Of a DNA stretch of 35,622 nucleotides, positions 24,487 through 33,826 are shown piece by piece (position 1 is the stretch's first letter; each line of letters begins with the position of its first letter). Source of the DNA: Spirochaetes bacterium GWB1_27_13 (GTDB lineage: Bacteria > Spirochaetota > GWE2-31-10 > MWDO01). The notes under the pieces were generated by a model that searched no databases, was not told the DNA's origin, and saw nothing but the letters and a program-made list of their open reading frames with translations. Both the position numbers and the translations under genes were made by a program. The stretch covers positions 7,595 through 43,216 of the forward strand of contig MIAN01000079.1 in NCBI GenBank assembly GCA_001829125.1, in the 5' to 3' direction.

Positions 24487-25179
24487 ATGGATGATTTTAC
24501 TCAAAAATTAGAGTTATTAAATAAAGATAAATTAATAGATTTTCTTTCATCGTTAAAAAAGCCTTGTTTTGAAAGCGAATTATTAAAAGTCGTTTTTCAA
24601 GATAATGATATTTTAAGAGTCGATGCTTTAACTTTGTATCAAAATCACTTTTTATTATTTCACTTACTTTATTTACTTCAACAAGATTATTACAAACAAA
24701 ATAAATACTTACATGTTCATTTTATGCGAACTTTTTTATTAGAATACCCTAAAGAAGGCAAATGTAGATTTTATAATGATGATTTGGGGCTTTTTTGTGG
24801 AGCGGACAGCTCTTTAGAAAATAATTATTGTGATTTCCATTATAAAAAACTCGAAAACGAAATAGAGCATTTATCAACTAAATATTTTTATTTAGATAAA
24901 GAAAATTATTACAAACTCGATAAAGACACAGCAGAATCTTTTATAAATGGGACTTGGGAAATTTTAGCAAATTACGGTGAATACAAAAAAAGTTTTGAGA
25001 CTTTAGAACTTCCTGAAACTTCTGATATAGAAATGATAAAAAAACAATTTAAAACATTAGCAAAAAAATATCACCCTGATATGGGGGCGGATTCTCACAA
25101 AAAATTTAACGAAATAAATAGGTCTTATCGATTACTTTTAAGATTATTGCCGTTTTTTGATAAAAAAGGTAAATTTTGA
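24487..25179 (+). CDS. DnaJ-related protein with C-terminal J domain
   Basis: In this 230-residue protein the J domain is at the C-terminus (about 170-225), with the essential HPD triad at 196-198 in AKKYHPDMGADSHKKFNEINRSYR (quoted in part). It should therefore stimulate an Hsp70 ATPase. The N-terminal 90 residues (ELLKVVFQDN, HFLLFHLLYLLQQDYY) resemble the DNAJ-related domain known in Vibrio and Shewanella. Between them C93, C104, C115 and H118 could bind zinc. I use the ATG at 24487 with GGATG seven bases upstream; an upstream TTG overlaps the preceding stop codon. It is third in the three-gene operon and probably adapts DnaK to this system. Confidence 0.82.
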   Translation: MDDFTQKLELLNKDKLIDFLSSLKKPCFESELLKVVFQDNDILRVDALTLYQNHFLLFHLLYLLQQDYYKQNKYLHVHFMRTFLLEYPKEGKCRFYNDDLGLFCGADSSLENNYCDFHYKKLENEIEHLSTKYFYLDKENYYKLDKDTAESFINGTWEILANYGEYKKSFETLELPETSDIEMIKKQFKTLAKKYHPDMGADSHKKFNEINRSYRLLLRLLPFFDKKGKF

Positions 25180-25261
25180 TTTTTTAAGAGTATTTCGCTG
25201 AAGAAACAATAAGTTTTAGAGAAATAAATCCTAATTAAGTGTTAGTTGTTAGGTGTCTAAA

Positions 25262-25543
25262 TTACTCGTATTCTTTCCAATTTACTGATATGTTTTTATA
25301 CTGTTGTGGTAAATTGAGGATTGCATTTTCGATTGTATCATAATTTGCATCCTGTTTTGTTTTCCAATTTTTATCGCAACTAAATCTATAAATATCTCCA
25401 GTTTTTTCATATTTACATATTGCTAAACCATAAATTTCTGATTTAATTTTACCATTAGTATCTAATATTATACCAAATGGTTTACTATCTGACCAATCCC
25501 ACAATATAACTTTTGCATTATCTATATATTCTGGTGGTTTCAA
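25262..25543 (-). CDS. Small conserved-type hypothetical protein
   Basis: The 93-residue soluble protein has a central IYGLAICKYEKTGDIYRFSCD followed by KNWKTKQDANYDTIENAIL and an acidic, Tyr-containing end. From memory a similar core (GLAICKY...YRFSCDKNW) appears in short uncharacterised proteins of several phyla. The alternating strands suggest a small beta domain. No partner is evident. It lies between the DUF1508 gene and the convergent DnaJ-related gene, with a 193-base gap before it that contains an inverted repeat. Confidence 0.65.
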   Translation of the reverse strand: MKPPEYIDNAKVILWDWSDSKPFGIILDTNGKIKSEIYGLAICKYEKTGDIYRFSCDKNWKTKQDANYDTIENAILNLPQQYKNISVNWKEYE

Positions 25544-25586
25544 TTTTTATATCCTTAAATTAATTTTGCAAATATTATCTAATTAT

Positions 25587-25706
25587 ATAAGCCAAACGCT
25601 TCAAAAGATCAATTATAAGTATAGGCTTACTTACATTGTTGTCAAAAGTTAAAAAAATAATTTATTCTTTAATAAAATAAATTATACTCTCAAAGCGTTT
25701 GGTTAT
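25587..25706. repeat. 120-base inverted-repeat element, CCAAACGCTT ends
   Basis: ATAAGCCAAACGCTT (25587-25601) pairs with AAGCGTTTGGTTAT (25693-25706), a 10-bp perfect core plus four more pairs around a one-base bulge. The centre is A/T-rich. It lies between two small genes. It may be a MITE relic or a regulatory fold; integron attC rules are not met. Confidence 0.5.
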
Positions 25707-25736
25707 TATTGAGGAAAAATGTATCCAAAAATCTAA

Positions 25737-26075
25737 TTATGCAATAGAAAGGTCTTCTACGGCTGCTTCTGGTGCATTATTTTTTACTGATTGAATACCA
25801 TTTTTACAAGCATCTTCTGTAGTGTATGATTCGCTTTGACCTATTATCTCGCCATTGCCAGCCTTTAATCTAAACCTATATCCGCCAGATTTGTCTTGGT
25901 ATGTTTCAAATCTTTTGTCTTCTGTACAATTTTTCTTAATTGATTCTATACCATTCTGACAGCCAGCTTTTGCTTTGTAACCTTCGCCTGTCAAAATTAC
26001 TTGACCATTGGAAGCCTTTAGTCTAAATCTAAACTCGCCAGCTTTATCTTTATAAATCTCAAATTTTCCTGCCAT
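25737..26075 (-). CDS. Tandem DUF1508 (YegP/UPF0339) protein
   Basis: The 112 residues are two copies of the DUF1508 motif: GKFEIYKDKAGEFRFRLKA with NGQVILTGEGYKAKAGCQNG, then FETYQDKSGGYRFRLKA with NGEIIGQSESYTTEDACKNG. Each forms a small beta-beta-beta-alpha unit. E. coli YegP has the same two-repeat form; its function is not established. I use the ATG at 26075, preceded by AAAGGA; an earlier ATG would add five residues outside the family. The short acidic tail is unremarkable. It is probably cytosolic. Confidence 0.9.
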   Translation of the reverse strand: MAGKFEIYKDKAGEFRFRLKASNGQVILTGEGYKAKAGCQNGIESIKKNCTEDKRFETYQDKSGGYRFRLKAGNGEIIGQSESYTTEDACKNGIQSVKNNAPEAAVEDLSIA

Positions 26076-26157
26076 AAAACATCCTTTCATGATTTAATAA
26101 TATATTTAATTTATTATAATACAGATTTTAAATCAAATCAATAGTCTTAAAAAATAA

Positions 26158-28143
26158 TTATAAGATATTTTTTTCTTTAATTATACCCATTCTATAAGCA
26201 ATCAAAAGTTTTTTTAAATCTAAAATTTGTCTTTTAAGTTCTCTTCCTATATCTGTATCAGCGATAGTTTTTCTAACGGATGCTTTTTCTAAGACTGTTC
26301 TTAATGTGAGAATATCTTTTTCTTCCTCAATGGCTTTTTTTGTCGACTCAAAAGGTTCGTGTGATACAAGCTGGAGTCCATAAGAATTATAAATAAGTGT
26401 ATAACCTGCAATTCCTGTTTCTGGTTGGTATGCTTTTGAAAAACCACCATCAATAACCATCAATTTTCCATTTGCTTTTATTGGACTTTCACCATTTTTC
26501 ACTTTTACAGGCACATGACCAGAGATTATATGAGAATCTTCTGGGTCTAAGCCAAATTCTACTAATATCATTTTACAAGTTTCTTCATTATCTCTAAAAT
26601 TATAATATGGATTTTTTTCTTCTTTATGAGATTCTTTATCATCAATAAAATATCTTTCAAAAGTTGTCATTTTATTTTTAGCAAAAAGAGGGGAGTTTGG
26701 TCCACACCACAAATACCACATAACATCTTTTCCGTATTCTTTTGCATCCCCATTACCAAAATATGCCTCCCTCGCAAGCCTTTCTAATCTATCCATAAAA
26801 GATTTCCCAAAATAAGTATTATTATCAATTGTTATTTTTTTGAATGTGCCATCTTTATTCATAGGGATACAACCATGGTAGAGTAGGTTAGAGTTATATG
26901 TTAGATAAAGTCCTCCTTTAGCATATAGAAAAGAAATATGTTTTTGAAGTTTATCACTACTAATAAAACTTGATTTTAATTTTTCGACAACAGATGTCTC
27001 GTCTGGAGTTAAAGCAAAAGGGTCATTTGGATTTATTGTAGAAAAAGATGATTCATTTAATTTATATTCTATTCCATCCAAATTTACAGTGCCGTTAGTT
27101 AAATCTATTTTATCCAAAATTGTTCTATTATCCATGTCAAATATAGGTCGTCGTTTTATTGTCTGAGCCTCAAGTTTAAATTGAATTATAGTTATACTCT
27201 TGTGCATCTTAGTTATTAGATCAATTTCTTTATGGGTAATCTTATCGTGATGTAAAAGTTTTGGATGAAAATGTTTGTTCTCTACTTCTTTGCAATACTC
27301 CAACGCAAATGTAGCAAGAGGTACTAAGTTTATACCATAACCTTCTTCCAAAAGTTTCATATTGCCATATCTAAGACACAATCTTACAACATTTGCAATA
27401 CAAGCTTCAGACCCACAAGCAGCACCCATCCATAAAATATCGTGGTTTCCCCATTGTATATCAACAGAATGATGTTTTATAAGTTGTTCCATTATAATAT
27501 CAGACCCTGGTCCTCTATCAAAAATATCTCCCACTATATGAAGCCTATCAACAATAAGCCTCTGGATAAGTTGCGATATTGCTACAATAAAATCTTTTGC
27601 TCTATCTATATCGATAATTGTTTCTATTATGCCCATATAATATTCTTGCTTATTAGAAACATTATTATGTTCATGCAAAAGTTCTTCTATTATATATGCA
27701 AAATCTGCGGGTAACGACTTTCTAACCTTTGAGCGAGTATATTTTGAAGAAACCACCCTACAAATTTCAATGAGTTGATAAAGCGTTTTCATATACCAAG
27801 AGCTTATGTCAGTCTCATTTTTTAGAATAATTTCAATTTTTTGCTCCGGATAATAAATAAGGGAGGCGAGGCTTTTCTTTTCTTTTTCTGTTAAACCAAA
27901 GCCAAATATTTCGTTTATTTTCTGTCTGATTACGCCAGAAGCATTTTTTAACACATGGATAAAAGATTCATACTCCCCGTGAATATCACTCAAAAAATGC
28001 TCCGTCCCCTTGGGTAAATTTAATATAGCCTGCAAATTTATTATTTCCGAACTCGCCTTTATAGAATTTGGAAACTGATTTGAAAGCAATTTTAAATATT
28101 TTATTTCGTTTTCATCAAAATTAGTTTTGTTTACATTAAGCAT
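26158..28143 (-). CDS. fbp: Fructose-1,6-bisphosphatase class III
   Basis: It converts fructose-1,6-bisphosphate to fructose-6-phosphate in gluconeogenesis. The 661 residues match the long class III form, found in Firmicutes and some other phyla and unrelated to the E. coli type I enzyme. A calcineurin-like metal site is evident: SDIHGE (52-57), GDIFDRG (205-211) and WGNHD (231-235), then [19 protein letters not shown] and [11 protein letters not shown] near the C-terminus. The ribosome site AAAGGA precedes the ATG at 28143. It stands alone, and the 131 bases upstream show no clear promoter. Its presence implies growth on non-sugar carbon is possible. Confidence 0.96.
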   Translation of the reverse strand: MLNVNKTNFDENEIKYLKLLSNQFPNSIKASSEIINLQAILNLPKGTEHFLSDIHGEYESFIHVLKNASGVIRQKINEIFGFGLTEKEKKSLASLIYYPEQKIEIILKNETDISSWYMKTLYQLIEICRVVSSKYTRSKVRKSLPADFAYIIEELLHEHNNVSNKQEYYMGIIETIIDIDRAKDFIVAISQLIQRLIVDRLHIVGDIFDRGPGSDIIMEQLIKHHSVDIQWGNHDILWMGAACGSEACIANVVRLCLRYGNMKLLEEGYGINLVPLATFALEYCKEVENKHFHPKLLHHDKITHKEIDLITKMHKSITIIQFKLEAQTIKRRPIFDMDNRTILDKIDLTNGTVNLDGIEYKLNESSFSTINPNDPFALTPDETSVVEKLKSSFISSDKLQKHISFLYAKGGLYLTYNSNLLYHGCIPMNKDGTFKKITIDNNTYFGKSFMDRLERLAREAYFGNGDAKEYGKDVMWYLWCGPNSPLFAKNKMTTFERYFIDDKESHKEEKNPYYNFRDNEETCKMILVEFGLDPEDSHIISGHVPVKVKNGESPIKANGKLMVIDGGFSKAYQPETGIAGYTLIYNSYGLQLVSHEPFESTKKAIEEEKDILTLRTVLEKASVRKTIADTDIGRELKRQILDLKKLLIAYRMGIIKEKNIL

Positions 28144-28274
28144 TGTTTTATCCTTTGGGTTATATATTAAAATTTTATTTTATATTTTTTTCTTTTATAT
28201 ATTGTTTTATTTTTTTGTTAGAAAGAATTTCATCATATTTACTTTTAATTTTCCAATTTTAAATAATATATGAT

Positions 28275-28721
28275 TCATTTCAATAATTTCTTAAACCCTT
28301 TATGCGAATCTGGATTAAACCCCATTGAAGCATAAAAATCGCAGGCATCTTTTCTCATATTTTCTGTAACAAATAATATTTGAGTGCAATTAGCCTCTTT
28401 TGCGTATTTTTCAATCTCTTCAATAAGTAATTTTCCAATTCCTTTCCTCCGATAATCTATATCGACAATTAAGTCTTCTAATATCATAAATGGTTTACAT
28501 TCTCCGTATAATTCTTCGCATATTATTCCCATAACTGATCCAGCAAGAATATTATTATCTACGGCACTTAAAAATATATAATTTGGATTTCTTTTTAATT
28601 TATTGAATAATTTATACATATTTTCAATAGATGAAGATTCGCCCCAAAATTGTTTATACAATAATGCTAATTGAGGAATATCTTCTTCAATCATTTTTCT
28701 TATTTGCAAAATATTCTCCAT
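28275..28721 (-). CDS. GNAT-family N-acetyltransferase
   Basis: In this 148-residue GCN5-type acetyltransferase, ILEDLIVDIDYRRKGIGKLL is the strand plus acetyl-CoA pyrophosphate loop (R-x-x-G-x-G), followed by CTQILFVTENMRKDACDFYASMGF as the C-terminal core (quoted in parts). The acceptor is unknown; candidates range from small molecules to protein N-termini. The start is ATG at 28721; a TTG two codons upstream is possible. There is no ribosome site, and a dispersed repeat ends about 10 bases before the start, so the promoter or leader has probably been replaced by the repeat. Confidence 0.88.
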   Translation of the reverse strand: MENILQIRKMIEEDIPQLALLYKQFWGESSSIENMYKLFNKLKRNPNYIFLSAVDNNILAGSVMGIICEELYGECKPFMILEDLIVDIDYRRKGIGKLLIEEIEKYAKEANCTQILFVTENMRKDACDFYASMGFNPDSHKGFKKLLK

Positions 28722-28731
28722 AATCAATAAC

Positions 28732-28846
28732 TATAACACAGATTAATCAGATTGTCACAAATTACACAGATTAAAATTGCCTAATTACTTGATATTAAAG
28801 TAATTAGATTTTGTAACTTCTGACAAACCTGAAACATTTGGGTATA
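28732..28846. repeat. Dispersed repeat element, second full copy with hairpin
   Basis: It starts CTATAACACAGATTAATCAG, then a CACAAATTACACAGATTAAAATTG stretch (28756-28779, quoted in part), a 10-bp hairpin CTAATTACTT/AAGTAATTAG with a 7-base loop (28781-28807), and TTGTAACTTCTGACAAACC to about 28846. The reverse complement matches the element at 12511-12655, including the hairpin and the flanking TTTTGTAA...GACAAA. The 14-bp terminal inverted repeats of the other copy are absent, so the shared core is about 115 bases. It spans the whole gap between the mod stop and the GNAT start. Confidence 0.85.
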
Positions 28847-28849
28847 TAT

Positions 28850-30820
28850 CTAAAAACTAACCAATCTCTCATTAAACAAATGGGTTAAATTCCATTTCAT
28901 ACTTGTATCAAGCGATTTTTCGAGACAAATAAAAACTTTATCTTTATATTCTTGTAAAATTTTAAATGTTTCTTCTGCTATATTCATATCTATACAAATA
29001 AGGCAGCCTCTATAACCATCCACTACATTATACACCGTATTTTTAGAAAAATCAGGCAATTTTTGTATTTTATAGTTAAGTGTAAACCCATTTTTTAGAA
29101 GAATCTCATCTAAAACTATTTTTTCATCAACCATAGATAAATGAATAAATTCTTTGTCTTGAATATAATTTTTTAATAAACTATTATTCTCATTTTCATC
29201 TTTTGTTGTATCTGGCTTAAAGTCCACGCGCGTGAAATTTGATTTTGCTAAACGATAAACTTTAAAACCCAAATTAGAAATAGATTTATCCTCTGTCACC
29301 ATGCTATTAAATAAATCCTTATTATTTTTTGTCTCTTCTTCAATTTTTTGGATAACTCTTTTATTGCGTTCGATAGTTATGTCAGATATTTTTTTGTACC
29401 CAGCTTTATAAGCTTCACTTTTTTCGTCTGTAAGCTCTGGCACTTGCACTAAGATAAACTTACGATTACCACCATCCTCTCTATTTAACTCCATAACAGC
29501 TTGTGCAGTTGTCCCTGAGCCAGCAAAAAAATCGAGGATTATGTCGTCTTTATCTTGAATTGCAATTTCAATACATTTCTTTATAATTGATACTGGTTTT
29601 GGATGATCAAAAAAACCTTTAAGATACAAATCTCTTAACTCAATAGTACCTTGTTCTGTCCTAACATTAGTTTCATCCCAAATAGTTTTAACTTTTGATG
29701 TTGTTTTACGACACTTTTCATATATATTCCAGTTCCCATCGTTTTTTTGCTTTGCAATTACTTGAGTTGTTAATATATCTTCAGTATTATTTTTTTCAAT
29801 TAAAGGTTTACTCCATCTCCAACAACTCTCTTTTCCTTCACTATTATATGGATAAGATTCTATAAAATATTTATCATTTTTTATTAAAGATACAAGGCAA
29901 AAACCATCTTCATTTTTAGCATTTGGATTAATATATATTGGAAAAAACAAATTAGGTCTATTAAATTTACCAAATTTGGGATTTCTATTTCTTAATTCTC
30001 TTATTTCAAATTTACCAATATTATCATTAAAAGGTAATTTTTTTTCTTTATTTTCTATTTCATTTAATTCTGTCTCAGAATATTTCGTATAACAAATTAA
30101 ATATTCATGAGTTTTTGCAATATCTTTATAATCTTGACCACCTTTATTTGCTTGAATACAAATGGTTGCCACAAAATTATCCTGCCAAAAAACCTCATCA
30201 CAAAGTTTCCTCAAATGGTGGACTTCATTATCATCTATTGATATAAAAATAACTCCATCTTCCCTCAAAAGTTGTCTTGCAACCAAAAGTCTTGAGTACA
30301 TCATACAAAGCCAATTTGAATGATAACGACCGCTTGCTTCTGTGTTTGTATCGAGTTTAATACCGTCTTGAGTAACTCCAATGTGTTCGAGATAATCTTC
30401 TTTTGATTCGTCCCATTTATCAGAGTATATAAAATCATTGCCAGTATTGTAAGGTGGGTCAATATAAATACATTTAATTTTTTCTCTATATCCAGCCAAA
30501 AGACATTTTAGGACTTCGAGGTTTTCGCCTTCGATTATCATATTGCCATTAGAGTCATCTGGATTAACACTTCTTTTTTTGTCATAAGCTAAAGTTGTTT
30601 TTGTAGGTGTGAATGCAAGTCTTTTTGCTCCACTTTTACCAAACCATCTAAACTCAAATTTTTCGACATCAGTAACAGACTGTGGATCAACTATTTTTTT
30701 GACTTCTTCTATATCTAATTTCCCTTCACCAGTAAAAATATCAGGGAATAATTCTTTCAATTTAATAAGCCGTTCTTTATTTAAGTCTGGCGTTTGCATA
30801 TATAAAATGTCGTTATTCAT
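28850..30820 (-). CDS. mod: Type III restriction-modification DNA methyltransferase (Mod)
   Basis: This adenine-N6 methyltransferase of the beta class modifies one strand of a short asymmetric site and gives the Res complex its specificity. The 656 residues carry IYIDPPYNTGND (DPPY at 121-124) before the SAM-binding ILDFFAGSGTT (431-438), with a target-recognition region between (about 210-400; FVATICIQANKGGQD, WRWSKPL). I use the ATG at 30820, which directly follows GGAGGAAT; a longer reading to 30847 lacks support. It lies downstream of res, the reverse of the usual mod-res order. A repeat copy fills the 65-base gap to res, and another touches its stop. No simple-sequence tract for phase variation is seen. 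Confidence 0.95.
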   Translation of the reverse strand: MNNDILYMQTPDLNKERLIKLKELFPDIFTGEGKLDIEEVKKIVDPQSVTDVEKFEFRWFGKSGAKRLAFTPTKTTLAYDKKRSVNPDDSNGNMIIEGENLEVLKCLLAGYREKIKCIYIDPPYNTGNDFIYSDKWDESKEDYLEHIGVTQDGIKLDTNTEASGRYHSNWLCMMYSRLLVARQLLREDGVIFISIDDNEVHHLRKLCDEVFWQDNFVATICIQANKGGQDYKDIAKTHEYLICYTKYSETELNEIENKEKKLPFNDNIGKFEIRELRNRNPKFGKFNRPNLFFPIYINPNAKNEDGFCLVSLIKNDKYFIESYPYNSEGKESCWRWSKPLIEKNNTEDILTTQVIAKQKNDGNWNIYEKCRKTTSKVKTIWDETNVRTEQGTIELRDLYLKGFFDHPKPVSIIKKCIEIAIQDKDDIILDFFAGSGTTAQAVMELNREDGGNRKFILVQVPELTDEKSEAYKAGYKKISDITIERNKRVIQKIEEETKNNKDLFNSMVTEDKSISNLGFKVYRLAKSNFTRVDFKPDTTKDENENNSLLKNYIQDKEFIHLSMVDEKIVLDEILLKNGFTLNYKIQKLPDFSKNTVYNVVDGYRGCLICIDMNIAEETFKILQEYKDKVFICLEKSLDTSMKWNLTHLFNERLVSF

Positions 30821-30865
30821 TATTCCTCCAAATAACATAGTTACCAAATCTATATTTTTTGCTTC

Positions 30866-30919
30866 CTAATCTCTTGTAATCAGTGTCAATCCGTGACAAT
30901 CTGATTAATCTGTGTTATA
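30866..30919. repeat. Dispersed repeat copy spanning the 3' end of res
   Basis: On the minus strand it reads TATAACACAGATTAATCAGA then TTGTCACGGATTGACACTGA and TTACAAGAGATTAGG. The first 27 bases equal the copy at 28733. It covers the last ten codons and the stop of res and most of the space before mod. Confidence 0.85.
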
Positions 30920-33600
30920 AAATATTCATAATCTTTTACTGGTGCAATATAATCAATTTTTGTTTCTATTCCTAAAGCTTCAAAATGTTTTTTTGCACAA
31001 TTTATTTTATAAATTTCGCTTTCTGTTAGTGATTTTTTATCATCAATATCGTTTGTTCCTTTGGTTTCAATAACAAAATAAAATTCGGATTCATTATTAT
31101 TCCTTATTTGTTTTTTCTTTAAAACAATCCCAAAATCAGGATTATAATCCCCAATAGGTGTTTTTATCTTATAAGAATTTGGCAATTTCAAAAAACAAAC
31201 AATTTCAGCATCATTATCTGCTTTTTTTGCAAATTCTTTTTCTATATCACTATCATAAACTATATTATCATAAATTCCTTTATTTGGAGTAGAAATTATT
31301 TTATCTGTGTTTTTTAGAAAATATGGTTCAAATTTAGTTAGGTCAAATTCTTCCTCTCCTGTAAGTTTATATTCTAAACACCTAAGCATTTCTTCTAATT
31401 CGATATTTTTTATGATTTTGATTGCTTCTTGTAAGAATTTTGGTGGATTTCTAACTATTTCAACATAATTAGTCAATTTGTGCATTATTTTAAATATAGT
31501 TCTATATGAAAGGCTTGTATTTTTACTTATTTCGTCAATCAAATCAATAGGTGTAAAATCTGTAACCAATCTATGGCTTTCTGTCCCAAGATTTTCACTT
31601 TCTATATTACTTCCTTCAAATCCTTTTATGCGATTTAGAGTTATTTCTGCTATGTGATGTGGAATTTTTATTTTATTTATTTCTTCTATTGATTTTCTAA
31701 TTAGCATATCTTCATCAAATTTAACAAGATATTCTGTTTTTTTACTAAGCAATTTCCAAAATTCTTTAAATGAGTTGCTATTAAAAAGTTTTTCATTTCT
31801 TTTTATCTGTTTTTCTGTTGTTTTTAGCCCTTTATGAATATTTCTTGTTTCTGCCCCAGCACTATTTGTTCCATAAATTTCTATAATTTCGGCTTGATAT
31901 TGAGATACAAATGTTTGATAAGTTTCATTTGGAATAACTGTGAGTAAATTTATCTCTTCTCCTTCTTTTGTATCTGGCAGGTCGTAAACTCTTTCACCAT
32001 TTTGATTTACACAAATACGAAGCCCACGCCCAATTTCTTGTCGTTTTTTTATTTCACTGTAACTTTGATTAAGTGTTGCAATATTAAAAACATTCGGATT
32101 ATCCCAACCAACACCCAAAGCAGAATGTGAAAAAATAAACTCTATTTTTGATTTTATATTATCATCAGAAATTCTAAGTAATTCTTCTTTATCTCTTAAG
32201 ATTGCGTCAAATATTTCTTTATTGTTTTCCATTGATTTTTGATTATCTGTAAAATCACCTTTACCAGTTTGAGCGAAATAATATCCTTGTACTTCAGTTA
32301 TTTGTTGTTTAGTGGGCTTTTTTTTGTAGAAATTTTCGTAAACTTTTGCGTATTGTTCTTCAAAAGATTTTTTTATAATACCTTCTGGATGTAAATAATT
32401 TGCAACTTTATCTATAAAAACTAAAGAAAGACATTTAATCCCTTTTTGTTTCAATATTTCTTTTTTACGAAAATGTGTATCTATTAACCAATAAAGCTGT
32501 TCTCCAAAAATAGTAGAATAATCTTTTGCTTGTTCACCAATATAAATTATACTTTCATTTTTAAATTTTACAAAACCCTTACTTCTTATAGGTTTTGCAA
32601 TTTGTTCTATTATATAGTCACTATAAATAATATTTTGAGTAGCTTCATATAAATTAGAGTTTTCAGATAATTTTTTTGTTTCTTTAAATTTAAAACCATC
32701 TTTAGTCAAATGCCATGCTTTTAGTATAGCTTGCGGTTCACCTTTTCCGATAATTATATCAACAAGCTCAATTTTCATAGATGCTTCATCGTTTTTTTCA
32801 GAAACTGTTAATACTTCAATTTTTTTTACCAATCCTTTTTTATAACTATCAAAAGGAGTCAATCTATAAATTAAATTTTTCAATGCTTCTTTTTTATGTG
32901 TTGCAGAATATCGTATCTTAAAGAGTGGGTTGAAAGTTTTTATCCTTTCAATAGAATTTGGAGTGTCCATTCCTTCTTGTGGTTCGTCCATTATAATTAT
33001 AGGGTTTGTTTTACCAATTGATTTTATATAAGGAGTATTAGAAAAAAGGTCTTCTCTTTGTGCTTGGTTAAGAATACGGTCATTTGAATTAAAAGATTGT
33101 AATGTCATTATCATAATTTGAATATCTTGTCCTTCTATGAAATTCATTACTTTATTTAGCTTTTTACTATCATATTCAAAATAATTTGGTCTAATATTAT
33201 ATACATCTTCAAGTTGTTTACTAAAACTATCAAATGTAGTTAAAACGCCTTCTTTTATAGCAACAGATGGCACAATTATAATAAACTTTGTAAAACCATA
33301 ATGTTTGTAAAGTTCGTAAATAGTTTTAATATAGACCAAAGTTTTACCTGTACCAGTTTCCATCTCAATACACAAATCATTATCATCGCAGATATTCGCA
33401 GTTTTCTCATCTATACTATTTTCTAAAACAACAGATTTTATATTAGATTTAATTTCTTCTTTATTTAGAGATAGAATATTAGAATAAACTTCTTCAGTCG
33501 TTGATTTATCAAAATTATTTTTTTCCTGTCCTTCAAATACAGAAATAATCGAGTCAATAGCATGTTGTTGGTATTCTAAATGTTCTAATTTTAATTGCAT
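30886..33600 (-). CDS. res: Type III restriction enzyme, Res subunit
   Basis: This ATP-dependent helicase-nuclease of 904 residues cuts DNA with Mod. The N-terminal SF2 helicase has METGTGKT (Walker A, 80-87), IIIMDEPQEG (DEAD-like motif II, 201-210), YSATHK (motif III, 231-236) and RQEIGRGLR (motif VI). The C-terminal nuclease has the PD-(D/E)xK pattern: DYNPDFGIVL, then FYFVIETKGTND. The final residues ITQINQIVTD and the TGA stop are encoded by a dispersed repeat, so the native C-terminus has been replaced or extended. ATG at 33600 with AAAAGG upstream. It precedes mod on the same strand. The motifs are all intact, so the system may be active. Confidence 0.95.
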   Translation of the reverse strand: MQLKLEHLEYQQHAIDSIISVFEGQEKNNFDKSTTEEVYSNILSLNKEEIKSNIKSVVLENSIDEKTANICDDNDLCIEMETGTGKTLVYIKTIYELYKHYGFTKFIIIVPSVAIKEGVLTTFDSFSKQLEDVYNIRPNYFEYDSKKLNKVMNFIEGQDIQIMIMTLQSFNSNDRILNQAQREDLFSNTPYIKSIGKTNPIIIMDEPQEGMDTPNSIERIKTFNPLFKIRYSATHKKEALKNLIYRLTPFDSYKKGLVKKIEVLTVSEKNDEASMKIELVDIIIGKGEPQAILKAWHLTKDGFKFKETKKLSENSNLYEATQNIIYSDYIIEQIAKPIRSKGFVKFKNESIIYIGEQAKDYSTIFGEQLYWLIDTHFRKKEILKQKGIKCLSLVFIDKVANYLHPEGIIKKSFEEQYAKVYENFYKKKPTKQQITEVQGYYFAQTGKGDFTDNQKSMENNKEIFDAILRDKEELLRISDDNIKSKIEFIFSHSALGVGWDNPNVFNIATLNQSYSEIKKRQEIGRGLRICVNQNGERVYDLPDTKEGEEINLLTVIPNETYQTFVSQYQAEIIEIYGTNSAGAETRNIHKGLKTTEKQIKRNEKLFNSNSFKEFWKLLSKKTEYLVKFDEDMLIRKSIEEINKIKIPHHIAEITLNRIKGFEGSNIESENLGTESHRLVTDFTPIDLIDEISKNTSLSYRTIFKIMHKLTNYVEIVRNPPKFLQEAIKIIKNIELEEMLRCLEYKLTGEEEFDLTKFEPYFLKNTDKIISTPNKGIYDNIVYDSDIEKEFAKKADNDAEIVCFLKLPNSYKIKTPIGDYNPDFGIVLKKKQIRNNNESEFYFVIETKGTNDIDDKKSLTESEIYKINCAKKHFEALGIETKIDYIAPVKDYEYFITQINQIVTD

Positions 33601-33614
33601 TGTTTTGCCTTTTC

Positions 33615-33652
33615 ATAACACAGATTCTATAATTGGTGTTAATCTGTGTTAT
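33615..33652. repeat. Palindromic copy of the dispersed word
   Basis: ATAACACAGATT (33615-33626) and AATCTGTGTTAT (33641-33652) are perfect reverse complements with a 14-base loop. It sits 14 bases upstream of the res ATG, around its ribosome-site region, so a hairpin here could affect res expression. Confidence 0.75.
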
Positions 33653-33741
33653 AATATATCCAAAATTCTTTGATTTGTCAAAATTATTAGTTTGCTATTG
33701 CTATTAGTGATTATGAGATAATAAAAACAATAGTTTTTAAA

Positions 33742-33769
33742 AAAAGCGACATTCGTTAATGTCGCTTTT
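33742..33769. terminator. Rho-independent terminator downstream of purH
   Basis: A 12-bp stem AAAAGCGACATT/AATGTCGCTTTT (33742-33753 with 33758-33769) closes on CGTT. A/T runs lie on both sides. On the minus strand, six T follow the stem. It ends purH transcription before res, and could work in both directions. It lies in a 337-base gene-free gap otherwise filled with repeats. Confidence 0.9.
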
Positions 33770-33826
33770 AAATAAATTAAAATACAGCAGAAAAGATAAA
33801 TTTGAATAAAAACTAAACTATAAAAT

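Noticed and set aside
25180-25706. Integron cassette array (attC sites beside the 93-residue and DUF1508 genes)
   Set aside because: One box near 25245 fits GTTRRRY and the 25587-25706 element has paired ends, but its ends (GCCAAAC, GTTTGGT) break the RYYYAAC/GTTRRRY rule and no second matching box was found. No integrase is in the window.
28850-33600. Other defence systems (BREX, DISARM, type I restriction-modification) around the methyltransferase and helicase
   Set aside because: Only the two type III genes are present. Motif order in Mod and the C-terminal nuclease in Res fit type III, and no specificity, PglZ or phospholipase D gene is adjacent.
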